Assembly (NCBI GenBank): GCA_045641065.1
Contig: JAZUGF010000068.1
Coordinates: 1 to 64,000, forward strand
Reading direction: 5' to 3'
DNA from: UBA1723 sp045641065
GTDB taxonomy: Bacteria; Bacteroidota; Bacteroidia; Bacteroidales; Paludibacteraceae
DNA length: 64,000 bases
Shown: positions 1 through 7,282 of the stretch, piece by piece
Layout: each line of letters opens with the position of its first letter
Numbering within the stretch: the stretch's first letter is position 1
The notes under the pieces: model-generated
What the model was told of the DNA's origin: nothing
Databases searched by the model: none
Seen by the model: the letters and a program-made list of their open reading frames with translations, nothing else
Made by a program: the position numbers and the translations under genes

Positions 1-338
1 TATTTGTCTTGATTCATATGCAGCTATCATTTAGCCACAAATGTATGAATTCAAATCCGTTTCATTTAAAAATACCGTCTAATAGACTATATTTCAATTA
101 TTTCAAAGAACTTATTGTTCACTTTTACGGGACGGTAGTGACTTAAACACAAAAAAGACGGGGCCTTTTTAGACCACGTCTTTTCTCGTTTGATGGTGTA
201 GGGGCGAGACCCAGAGCGATTGAGAGGGATCGATGGGAAACGGCCCTACAAACCATCATTATTTCAATTAGAAATGCTGAATGATAAATGCTAAATTGAA
301 TGGGGGTAATTTAGCATTTTTGCATTTCTAATTTAGCA
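1..338. other. Intergenic region with hairpin and ATGCTAAAT-type repeats
   Basis: No gene is visible in these 338 bases. The stretch holds a hairpin at 153-184, a GTAGGGG/CCCTAC palindrome-like segment around 198-253, and copies of an ATGCTRAAT word between about 270 and 338. Read on the minus strand, the ATGCTRAAT copies begin immediately after the stop codon of the kinase gene that ends at 339. The left end (1-150) shows no reading frame or motif that I can support. Confidence 0.6.
153..184. terminator. Bidirectional hairpin terminator
   Basis: AAAAGACG at 153-160 pairs with CGTCTTTT at 177-184, with A-rich and T-rich flanks. The stem resembles the AAAGACGGGG/CCCCGTCTTT terminators near 41.5 and 42.7 kb. 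It could end transcription of the minus-strand kinase gene. Confidence 0.55.
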
Positions 339-1985
339 TTAATACTTAAAGCTACTTCCTCCTACGAACTCTCTCAACAATGAAGTCGACGGGATTTCGT
401 TCTCCTGGATGTCTGCGAAGTATGAAAGGAAGTTTAGCAGACGGTGAGCCTCTGAGTAGTGTGGCGACGTCTGTGGCACCATTGAAAGTGGAGCAATAGC
501 GTGATGCTTAAGTACGCAAAGCTCGAAGATCATAGCTGAGTTGAACATTGCGTCGGCCTCCTCCTGGAATGGCACAATCCACTTCTCCTCGCCCTTCATC
601 ACGTCTGGCCAACGCTTGATTGTATCCTCAGCTGAGTAGCCACGATATTTGAAGTCGCGCACGATACGGCGGATCAAACGGTTGTCTGTATTTGGAATAC
701 AGTTGTGATTATCAAGTGAGATAGATGTAAGAGCAGAAACGAAGATCTTAAACTTGTTCTCTGCAGGAATCTTGTCTGTTAGTTTTGGATTCAACGCATG
801 GATTCCCTCGAAGATCAACACCTCGTTGTTGTGGATCTGGATTGTCTCACCCTTCTCACGTAGACCAGTCTCGAAGTTGTAGCGTGGAAGTGTAACAGGC
901 TCACCAGCAATAAGTTTGTTCAAATCGCTGTTGAATAGGTCAAGATCCAAAGCGTAAAGGCTCTCGAAATCGTAGTTGCCTTTCTCATCTTTCGGAGTCT
1001 GGTCGCGTGGTACGAAATAGTCGTCAAGAGAGACAGCGATTGGTTTCAAACCGCATACTGCAAGCTGCACAGCCAATCTCTTGCTGGAAGTAGTCTTACC
1101 TGATGAAGACGGACCGGCAAGTAGGACGATGCGAACTTTGTCGCGTTTAGCAATCTCGTCGGCGATAAGAGCGATCTTCTTCTCCTGTAGAGCCTCGGCA
1201 ATCTTGATAAGGTTGCTGGCGTTGTTCTTCTCAAGCAGACCGATATTAAGGTCGCCCACGTTTTCTACTCCAAGAAGCTGGTTGAAAGTAGTATGCTCGG
1301 AGAAAGCCTTCAAAAGCTGAGGCTCCTGACGCAATGGAGCTATCTCATTAGGCTTGTCAGCCGACGGTACTGTAAGAAGAAGAGCACCGTTGTATGGACG
1401 CAATGCGAATTGGTCAAGATAACCAGCGTTTGGAACAAGAGCACCGTAGTAGAAATCGTATAGTTCACCGATTCGGTATAGCTCAGTGTACATCTCGCCA
1501 CGACTCTTTAATATATTTACTTTATCAAAAGCAGCACAATCCTCGAAATATTGGATTGCCCAATCAGTTGGTACAATCTCCTGGACGAATTCCGTCTTCT
1601 TGGCAATATTCTCTTTTATTCTATCCGAAAGGCGACGGCATAGATCCTCATTCACGTCGCCAAGACCTGCAATCTGACATAGATAACCGCCAGAAATTGG
1701 GTGCTCAATACGTAAGCAAGCATCTTTACTTAGATGGTTCACAGCCTCATATAGTAGGAATGAGATGCTTCGTAGATAAGCGCGAACACCATGAAGAGAA
1801 TCAAGTCCAAGGAACTCCACACATTTTGGCTTATATACGCAGAATTTTAGATCCTTGATCTTACCGTTGACTTTCGCTACAATCGCTTTGACATCCTTTG
1901 GACAGATCTCCTCCAATGTGATGCCAGCGGGATATGAATTAGTTATATTGCTGTTGACGCAATGTATTTTTACTTTCTTTTCCAT
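339..1985 (-). CDS. Nucleoside (uridine) kinase-like protein with TGS and ThrRS-like N-terminal domains
   Basis: The C-terminal half is a P-loop kinase of the uridine kinase/phosphoribulokinase family, expected to phosphorylate a nucleoside in the cytoplasm. The Walker A motif GPSSSGKTT lies at about residues 291-299, followed by the SLDDYF motif. The N-terminal ~60 residues look like a TGS domain and residues ~60-230 like the second additional domain of threonyl-tRNA synthetase. This three-part architecture of about 550 residues is common in Bacteroidota and Firmicutes, and its exact substrate is not established. The gene stands alone, with an ATGCTRAAT repeat directly after the stop codon. 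I am confident of the family and less so of the substrate. Confidence 0.9.
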   Translation of the reverse strand: MEKKVKIHCVNSNITNSYPAGITLEEICPKDVKAIVAKVNGKIKDLKFCVYKPKCVEFLGLDSLHGVRAYLRSISFLLYEAVNHLSKDACLRIEHPISGGYLCQIAGLGDVNEDLCRRLSDRIKENIAKKTEFVQEIVPTDWAIQYFEDCAAFDKVNILKSRGEMYTELYRIGELYDFYYGALVPNAGYLDQFALRPYNGALLLTVPSADKPNEIAPLRQEPQLLKAFSEHTTFNQLLGVENVGDLNIGLLEKNNASNLIKIAEALQEKKIALIADEIAKRDKVRIVLLAGPSSSGKTTSSKRLAVQLAVCGLKPIAVSLDDYFVPRDQTPKDEKGNYDFESLYALDLDLFNSDLNKLIAGEPVTLPRYNFETGLREKGETIQIHNNEVLIFEGIHALNPKLTDKIPAENKFKIFVSALTSISLDNHNCIPNTDNRLIRRIVRDFKYRGYSAEDTIKRWPDVMKGEEKWIVPFQEEADAMFNSAMIFELCVLKHHAIAPLSMVPQTSPHYSEAHRLLNFLSYFADIQENEIPSTSLLREFVGGSSFKY

Positions 1986-2309
1986 GGCAATAATTATTAT
2001 GTGTTCAAATATTTTTTACACTAAATTAAAGTCAAAATTCTTAAAACAAAAGAAATGGATATGAAAAAAAGGCCATAAATGATGTATAACATCTAATTCG
2101 TCGATGATAAATGGTTAAGTAAGATTTTTTAACATAAAAAAAGACAAATATGTTAGTTTTATATCTCAAAAGTTGTAATTTTGCATCAGTATATAGTTTG
2201 GTTAACTCTTAATAGAGGGTGGAATAAACAGAATATACATATATTAGGTTAAAAAATTCAAGAAATGAATGTCAGTTGTCATAAGATAACGGACTAAACG
2301 ATTTAAAAA
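1986..2309. other. Divergent intergenic region
   Basis: This 324-base gap separates the divergent kinase and TPR genes. It holds the -7 box for the TPR gene at 2176. No further ORF, repeat or RNA structure was recognised. Confidence 0.5.
2176..2183 (+). promoter_or_regulatory. Bacteroidota -7 box upstream of the TPR gene
   Basis: TAATTTTG matches the Bacteroidota consensus TAnnTTTG exactly. It lies 127 bases before the TPR gene, so the leader would be long. Confidence 0.55.
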
Positions 2310-2966
2310 ATGAAAAAATTTTTATTTCTATTAGTGTCAACAGTTTGTTTTGCGTTGACAGCATCTGCTCAGAAGAGTGTAACTGAGTATTTCAATGAGG
2401 GTATTCAGAAGTATCGCAACGCTGAGTACAAGGCTGCTATCCAGAGCTTCAACAAAGTGCTTGAGTTAAATCCAAAGTTCATCGAGGCTTACGGCAACAT
2501 GGGTAACGCTAAGTTCCGTATGGGTGACTACAAGGGAGCTAAGTCTGATTACGATATCGTACTTGAGTCTAATCCAAACGATGCTTTGACATTCTACAAC
2601 CGTGCTACTACAAGAAAAGAGCTTGGTGATGTTAAGGGATCTATCGATGATAATAACGCTGCAATCAAGATCAACCCTAAGTTCGCTGAGGCTTACTTCA
2701 ACAGAGGTAACTCATACGCTGAGCTAGGTGATGAGAAGGCTGCAATGAAGGATTACAACAAAGCAATCGCACTAACACCTCAGTTCGCTAAGGCATACTA
2801 CAATCGTGGTCACCTTCGTTACAAGGGTGGTGATGTAGAGGCTGCTGCTCTTGACTGGGAGCGCGCTGCATCTCTAGACTTCTACAAGGCATTTGATTCT
2901 TTGAAGGAATACTGCGGTATCGGAACTCAGGAGACAAACTGTGATCCAACAGTAGGTTTGAAGTAA
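2310..2966 (+). CDS. Secreted tetratricopeptide-repeat protein
   Basis: A Sec signal peptide (residues 1-20, ending TASAQ) is followed by about five consecutive 34-residue TPR units covering residues 25-190. The repeats show the usual pattern of W/Y/F, G, Y, A and P at fixed positions, for example YNRG and YFNRG. TPR solenoids mediate protein-protein contacts in the periplasm or at the outer membrane, and no enzymatic domain is present. It is a single transcription unit ending in a strong hairpin at 2990-3013. The partner protein cannot be inferred from the sequence. Confidence 0.88.
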   Translation: MKKFLFLLVSTVCFALTASAQKSVTEYFNEGIQKYRNAEYKAAIQSFNKVLELNPKFIEAYGNMGNAKFRMGDYKGAKSDYDIVLESNPNDALTFYNRATTRKELGDVKGSIDDNNAAIKINPKFAEAYFNRGNSYAELGDEKAAMKDYNKAIALTPQFAKAYYNRGHLRYKGGDVEAAALDWERAASLDFYKAFDSLKEYCGIGTQETNCDPTVGLK

Positions 2967-2989
2967 GAAATTACTAGAAAGGAATTATA

Positions 2990-3013
2990 AAGGTCAGGTG
3001 AAAACCTGGCCTT
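2990..3013 (+). terminator. Rho-independent terminator of the TPR gene
   Basis: AAGGTCAGGT (2990-2999) and ACCTGGCCTT (3004-3013) form a ten-pair stem around a GAAA tetraloop, followed by a T run. Confidence 0.85.
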
Positions 3014-3113
3014 TTTTGTTTTTAAATTTTGACCACGAAATTTACACGGAGGTTAATTAATGATGTCATATTTATTTTATCCATTACACGGGATAGTGCG
3101 ATGTCTTTGGATA

Positions 3114-3515
3114 TTATGAATTATATCCTATTCTACAAGATGTGATATCTGCCTCAATATCCATCACACATTTCCCATCTTGACGGCAGACAACCACACA
3201 TTTCTTCTTATTTGATGCCATCTCAATATGCATCTCTAAAGGGCCTTCTTTCATTAGATTCAAATCTATATGCTTGAAGATAGATTTAACTTGGTCTATG
3301 TTGTAGAAGCTGAATATGGCACAACATGATTTAGCTCCGTTTTGAGCCCATCTTTTAGGTAGAGGGTCAGGCATTTCATCCCACTCGACGGTGATGCTTA
3401 ATTCTATTGAATGGTTGATCTCAACCTTCATAATACGAATCTCTTTTAAACTGGGTTCTTTATCTCCGTATACACCCTTTATGGCTTTATTGTCTATTAA
3501 TAAGTCTGTCCACAT
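3114..3515 (-). CDS. Imm50-like immunity protein (second of a tandem pair)
   Basis: The 133-residue acidic, beta-rich protein starts with W, an alternating hydrophobic strand region, a VYGDKEPSLKE segment near residues 15-25 and a PDPLPKRW segment near residue 50. These match the pattern I associate with the Imm50 immunity family of polymorphic toxin systems. Its start is 3 bases after the stop codon of the upstream paralog, so the two form an operon. No toxin with a matching delivery domain is found nearby. The best explanation is an orphan immunity cassette that protects against toxins from neighbouring strains, which is an inference. Confidence 0.7.
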   Translation of the reverse strand: MWTDLLIDNKAIKGVYGDKEPSLKEIRIMKVEINHSIELSITVEWDEMPDPLPKRWAQNGAKSCCAIFSFYNIDQVKSIFKHIDLNLMKEGPLEMHIEMASNKKKCVVVCRQDGKCVMDIEADITSCRIGYNS

Positions 3516-3518
3516 ATA

Positions 3519-3920
3519 TCAATCCCAAGAATGGTCCCAAAAATTAAAATTAACTATCTCTGCGGATTCCGCTGTCAGATTGTAGAAACAAAAACCTTCG
3601 TTGTCGCTGATCGTTAAGTGTAAAGAGTTATCTGCTAACGACTCTATATCGATATTACAAGAGATGAAACTTTTGCTTAAATCTACATGATTAAAATGGA
3701 CATTTTTTAGATTCATTCTCAATGATATACAAGAGTCCTCTTTTATATACCATCCTTCCGGTAGTGTGGAGGGCCAATCAAAGAAATCTACATCAATAGT
3801 TAGGATATTCTTTGTGTAATCTATGCTGAATTCAAATAGAAAAACGTCTTTCAATAAAGGATCTCTTCCATATACACGTCTTATTTCTGTTGTGTTATCA
3901 ATACAATCTATCCAACCCAT
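3519..3920 (-). CDS. Imm50-like immunity protein (first of a tandem pair)
   Basis: This 133-residue paralog of the next gene shares the architecture: a W at residue 3, VYGRDPLLKDV near residues 15-25 and a WPSTLPEGWY segment near residue 50. The two proteins have diverged strongly although their length is identical. That fits an old duplication followed by diversification, as seen in immunity arrays. A consensus -7 box lies about 40 bases upstream on the minus strand at 3958-3965. Confidence 0.68.
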   Translation of the reverse strand: MGWIDCIDNTTEIRRVYGRDPLLKDVFLFEFSIDYTKNILTIDVDFFDWPSTLPEGWYIKEDSCISLRMNLKNVHFNHVDLSKSFISCNIDIESLADNSLHLTISDNEGFCFYNLTAESAEIVNFNFWDHSWD

Positions 3921-3957
3921 TTATATTCAATAAAAATCAATAAGAATAAAATTGTTC

Positions 3958-3965
3958 CAAATATA
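3958..3965 (-). promoter_or_regulatory. -7 box for the Imm50-like pair
   Basis: On the minus strand the sequence is TATATTTG, an exact TAnnTTTG match 38 bases before the start codon. Confidence 0.55.
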
Positions 3966-4069
3966 CAGAAATAATTGAAAATCAGAAGGTGCTAATCCTA
4001 TCCTCTATTACATATCCGTAAATTTCAATAATTTTTACCGATTTTTCTTGTGGTTTGTATCATTGCGGA

Positions 4070-4077
4070 TAGATTTG
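4070..4077 (+). promoter_or_regulatory. -7 box for the lipoprotein at 4110
   Basis: TAGATTTG matches TAnnTTTG exactly. A TTG at 4048-4050 sits at a suitable -33 distance. The start codon is 33 bases downstream. Confidence 0.6.
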
Positions 4078-4109
4078 CAAGCAGATATAATAATTTATAA
4101 AAAATAGTT

Positions 4110-4910
4110 ATGAAGAAAAATTTCTTGTGGGCTATGTCTTCATGTGCCCTATTGTTCACGACTGCATTCACGTCGTGCGATGAAGAAGAGGATTCGAATC
4201 CTGTGTCGTCTTATCCAGAAAAAGTTTTGGTTTCTTTCAAAGCCTCAAGTTCTGTCTCGCTGTCTGAAATGAGTTTGACATACGATAACAATGGTCGTGT
4301 CATCAAATCAACAAACGATGGAGCAGCAATGTGTACTCCTTCTAAAGACACTTCGTCTTTCTCTTTTGACAACAAAACTTTTACAGGAAAGACTAACGGT
4401 TCAAGTTTCCCTTCTAAAACATTTACAGAGATCTCTGGTGAACTAAATCAGCAAGGATGTATTGTTAAATGCAGCAAAGAGACAAAGTATGAGACTGGTT
4501 TAGAGACGGTTCCTGATTTTACTAAAATATCAACGTCGGAATATAAGTATAACGAATTTGGTCAGCTTACATTCATGTCGTATACTTTGGACACAATTAA
4601 GATTGAAGATACGTTTAAGTGGGAAGACGGTAATGTAGTAGGATATGGTGATGGTTCAACTACTTATTCATTTAATAAGGATTCACGTTACAAGAATCGT
4701 GGAAAGATTCGTTTTGCTGACTGCATTGCTGGTTATCCCAATGCTGCATATGGAGTTGCTAACGAGTATTTGCCTATCTCTATTACATACAATAACAGTG
4801 ATGGTTCAAAGGAGTCGTATGACTTTGAATACACTTTTGATGAAGATGGTTATCCGTTGACCATAAAATGGGCCGACGTTTACCGTGAGTTAGTTTGGAA
4901 AAATAAATAA
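4110..4910 (+). CDS. Lipoprotein of unknown function (DUF4595-like)
   Basis: A lipoprotein signal peptide ends in TAFTSC with Cys23 as the lipidation site, followed by acidic residues (DEEEDSN) that suit surface export in Bacteroidota. The body is predicted to be all beta. It contains two YD-repeat-like segments, YDNNGRVIKS near residue 63 and YNEFGQLTFM near residue 148, and related FDEDGYPLTI near the end. This resembles Bacteroidota lipoproteins annotated as DUF4595, a tentative match. It ends at a bidirectional hairpin shared with the convergent MBL gene. Function is unknown. Confidence 0.7.
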   Translation: MKKNFLWAMSSCALLFTTAFTSCDEEEDSNPVSSYPEKVLVSFKASSSVSLSEMSLTYDNNGRVIKSTNDGAAMCTPSKDTSSFSFDNKTFTGKTNGSSFPSKTFTEISGELNQQGCIVKCSKETKYETGLETVPDFTKISTSEYKYNEFGQLTFMSYTLDTIKIEDTFKWEDGNVVGYGDGSTTYSFNKDSRYKNRGKIRFADCIAGYPNAAYGVANEYLPISITYNNSDGSKESYDFEYTFDEDGYPLTIKWADVYRELVWKNK

Positions 4911-4935
4911 GAGATTAGATTTCGTATAACAAAAG

Positions 4936-4963
4936 AAAAGAGCCGCATTTCTGTGGCTCTTTT
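4936..4963. terminator. Bidirectional terminator between convergent genes
   Basis: AAAAGAGCCGCA (4936-4947) and TGTGGCTCTTTT (4952-4963) pair around a TTTC loop with one G-U pair. It can serve the lipoprotein gene on the left and the MBL gene on the right. Confidence 0.8.
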
Positions 4964-4964
4964 T

Positions 4965-4999
4965 CGTTATCGTCTTCGTTATCGTCTTCGTTATCGTTA
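4965..4999 (-). repeat. Period-6 post-stop repeat tract
   Basis: On the minus strand, the stop codon of the MBL gene is followed directly by about six hexamers alternating CGATAA and CGAAGA. The tract then runs into the terminator hairpin. It is one of five such tracts in this window. Confidence 0.85.
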
Positions 5000-5803
5000 T
5001 TATTGATACTGTCTGATTCTCACATCAATACCGCTGCCTTCCAATAGTGTCACTACCTGCTGAATCTCAGTCTGGCCGTAGTGGTATGGGAACAACACTT
5101 TTGGATTCACCATCTTAGCTGCCTTTGCCAACTGCTCAGGAGTCATAGTATATGGCAAATTACATGGAAGAAATGCGACGTCAATGTTCTTGATATCATT
5201 CATCTCTTCGATATCCTCTGTATCTCCTGCGATGTAGACGCGGAATCCATCCACGTTTAGAATATAGCCATTGTCACGTCCTTTTGGATGGAACTGTTGC
5301 TTGTCTGCTGATGTGTTGTAGGCAGGTACAGCCTCAATTTCCCATGAAGAAGAAAGAGTCTTCTTGTCACCATTCTTCATTACGTCTCCCTTGCCACCTA
5401 AGATTTCGCTACTGCGTGGATTGATGATAAGAGTAGTGCCTTCTTTAGTCAACTGATTGATTGCCAATGAATCCAAGTGGTCAAAGTGCTCATGTGTGAT
5501 GATGATGTAATCTGCTTTTGGCATCACTGTGAAGTCTGTCTCTGGCTGAACTGCGTTGATTACAGGATCAACGTAAACCTCCTTATCTCCGATCTGCATT
5601 CTGACGCTACCGTGCTTGATGCAGTACATTTTGACTGTTGTTCCGTTTGGAGTAGAGAAGGAATCTACTCCTTCCTCGATTTTCTGAACCTGCTGAGTTG
5701 TATCTTGTGAGGCAGGACATTGTACCGCCTCCACTGCTGGCTTTGAGTTGCAACTGATCATTGAGCAGATCAATGCAGCGATTGAAATGGTTTTCTTTAT
5801 CAT
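5000..5803 (-). CDS. MBL-fold metal-dependent hydrolase lipoprotein (UlaG/YtnP-like)
   Basis: The start is placed at 5803, giving 267 residues beginning MIKKTISIAA. The longer frame to 5953 would only add translated repeat DNA (EDENED residues) and would bury the signal peptide. The signal peptide ends MISC, a plausible lipobox. The body has the metallo-beta-lactamase motif THEHFDH, a downstream GDTE segment and a late FPYHYG histidine. This places it with small UlaG-like MBL hydrolases, which act on varied esters or lactones. A substrate cannot be named. The unusual hexamer tract lies immediately upstream, between this start and the exporter stop. Confidence 0.82.
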   Translation of the reverse strand: MIKKTISIAALICSMISCNSKPAVEAVQCPASQDTTQQVQKIEEGVDSFSTPNGTTVKMYCIKHGSVRMQIGDKEVYVDPVINAVQPETDFTVMPKADYIIITHEHFDHLDSLAINQLTKEGTTLIINPRSSEILGGKGDVMKNGDKKTLSSSWEIEAVPAYNTSADKQQFHPKGRDNGYILNVDGFRVYIAGDTEDIEEMNDIKNIDVAFLPCNLPYTMTPEQLAKAAKMVNPKVLFPYHYGQTEIQQVVTLLEGSGIDVRIRQYQ

Positions 5804-5810
5804 AATATTA

Positions 5811-5898
5811 TCGTTTTCGTTTTCGTCTTCGTTTTCGTCTTCGTCTTCATCTTCGTTTTTGTCTTCGTTTTCGTTTTCGTCTTCGTTTTCGTCTTCGT
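5811..5898 (-). repeat. Period-6 post-stop repeat tract (CGAAGA/CGAAAA)n
   Basis: About 14 hexamers of CGAAGA or CGAAAA run on the minus strand, beginning a few bases after the stop codon of the exporter gene at 5902. The tract ends just 7 bases before the start codon of the MBL gene, so it occupies the ribosome-binding region of that gene. Unlike two other tracts, no terminator follows. Confidence 0.92.
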
Positions 5899-5901
5899 CA
5901 A

Positions 5902-6975
5902 CTAAGCAATCCAAAGGATATATCCCAATGAGACGACGCTGATTACCACCCAAAGTGCGATTCCCTGAATCAACGGACGGATTCCAACTGACTGTAGTGT
6001 CTTCTTAGTCAAACCAGCTCCGATGAAGAATAGGGATAGGGTAATCAACTGTTTTGCCAACATGTTGACTGCACTGCTGAATGATGTTCCAATCTTAGCC
6101 GCATTTTCGCCAATAAGGCTGCTATTTGAAAGGATATATGTATTGACAAGGATTGCAACCACAAACCAGATAATAAACGTAGGAATGGCCTTATACCATG
6201 GCTTTTTAGCACCGTCTTCATTATCCTGACGGAAGAAGAGTGGTGTGACTAACACTAATCCTACAATCCATAGAGCTCTAGTCAACTTGATTGTTGTGGC
6301 AACCTCCAAAGCAGAGACTCCCTCACTTGCCATTAAAACTGCGTGTGACTGGTCGTAAGCTGATCCTGCTCCCACCACTGAACTTGTGTCATGTATGGCG
6401 ATGGCTGCCCACATTCCGAATTGCTTCATGGTCATTCCAATCATGTCGCCGATGAATGGGAATAGGAACAATGCTACTGCGTTAAGTACGAACACAACAC
6501 CAAGTGCCACTGTCATTGACTCTGATTTGGCTTTGATTGTTGGACCAACTGCTGCGATAGCCGAACCACCACAAATGGCTGTTCCTGATGAGATCAAATA
6601 ACTTGTTTGTGAATCTACTTTTAGAATCTTGCGTCCGATTAGATAACCGATGGCAAGTGTGCCGAATACACTCACTATAGTGAAGAGCATTCCTTCGCGT
6701 CCGGATGCGATGGCCTGGTTGACATTCATTCCAAATCCAAGTCCAATCACTGAATACTGAAGCATCTTCTTTGACATCAATTTTGTAAAGTCACTGTAAG
6801 TTGCTCCGAAAGTCAATGCAAATACGATTCCGAAAAGCAATGCGATAGGGGAAGTGACCCACGTCGCCATCCATGATAATGATCCTAAATCCAGTCCGAA
6901 TTGTTTTACTGCGAATCCCAACAATAGCGATAGTGCTAGGATCGACACTACCGCTATGTAAACGATTTTATTCAT
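5902..6975 (-). CDS. YeiH/UPF0324 family putative sulfate exporter
   Basis: This 357-residue integral membrane protein has about ten hydrophobic segments. It carries the family hallmark GTAICGGSAIAAVGP near residues 131-145 and the HDTSSVVGAGSAYD motif near residues 191-204. The family (UPF0324, YeiH/YadS) is annotated as a putative sulfate export transporter, although direct transport evidence for the family is limited. A consensus -7 box lies 31 bases upstream. It probably forms an operon with the MBL gene across the hexamer tract, which is inferred from spacing. Confidence 0.9.
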   Translation of the reverse strand: MNKIVYIAVVSILALSLLLGFAVKQFGLDLGSLSWMATWVTSPIALLFGIVFALTFGATYSDFTKLMSKKMLQYSVIGLGFGMNVNQAIASGREGMLFTIVSVFGTLAIGYLIGRKILKVDSQTSYLISSGTAICGGSAIAAVGPTIKAKSESMTVALGVVFVLNAVALFLFPFIGDMIGMTMKQFGMWAAIAIHDTSSVVGAGSAYDQSHAVLMASEGVSALEVATTIKLTRALWIVGLVLVTPLFFRQDNEDGAKKPWYKAIPTFIIWFVVAILVNTYILSNSSLIGENAAKIGTSFSSAVNMLAKQLITLSLFFIGAGLTKKTLQSVGIRPLIQGIALWVVISVVSLGYILWIA

Positions 6976-7005
6976 TTTGATTTTAGTTCAATTTCTTTCA
7001 AAATA

Positions 7006-7013
7006 CAAAATTA
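7006..7013 (-). promoter_or_regulatory. -7 box for the YeiH-type exporter
   Basis: On the minus strand the sequence reads TAATTTTG, an exact consensus match, 31 bases before the start codon. Confidence 0.55.
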
Positions 7014-7027
7014 AGAAAAATCAATCA

Positions 7028-7258
7028 TCATTCCATTCTTCCGTATTTCATTTCCTCTCCCTGCTTGTCGTATTGCTTACGTTTTCCTGTTGGTGGCTCG
7101 GATAGAGTGATGTGTACGACGGATGTGCGGGCAAGGCTGCGTGCTATTGACGTGTTGAAGGCATCTGTCATGCTGACGGTGATATATGGAGCCTTACGCA
7201 TTATTTCCAATGCCCACTCGCTATCCATTGCTCTTGCTTCTTTTCTGATTGTCTGCAT
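7028..7258 (-). pseudogene. Internally deleted PNPOx-like flavoprotein remnant
   Basis: The 76-residue frame joins two recognisable ends of a pyridoxamine 5-phosphate oxidase-like (NimA-type, FMN-binding) protein. Residues 1-33 match the family N-terminus (MDSEWALEIMRKAPYITVSM). Residues ~33-76 match the family C-terminus (IARSLARTSVVHITL and GKRKQYDKQGEEMK). The central ~80-90 residues that build the FMN-binding barrel are missing. The junction lies at the Asp-Ala codons (near 7158), a dipeptide I expect in both halves, which suggests a microhomology deletion. The remaining frame is open but cannot fold as the family barrel. Confidence 0.7.
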
Positions 7259-7282
7259 ATGGAATTTAACTTTTTTGTGCTT

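Noticed and set aside
1394..1858. Plus-strand frame of 154 residues within the kinase gene
   Set aside because: It is antisense to a well-conserved enzyme and shows no recognisable feature.
5804..5953. N-terminal extension of the MBL protein through the acidic EDENED region
   Set aside because: It is translated repeat DNA and would mask a clear lipoprotein signal at 5803.
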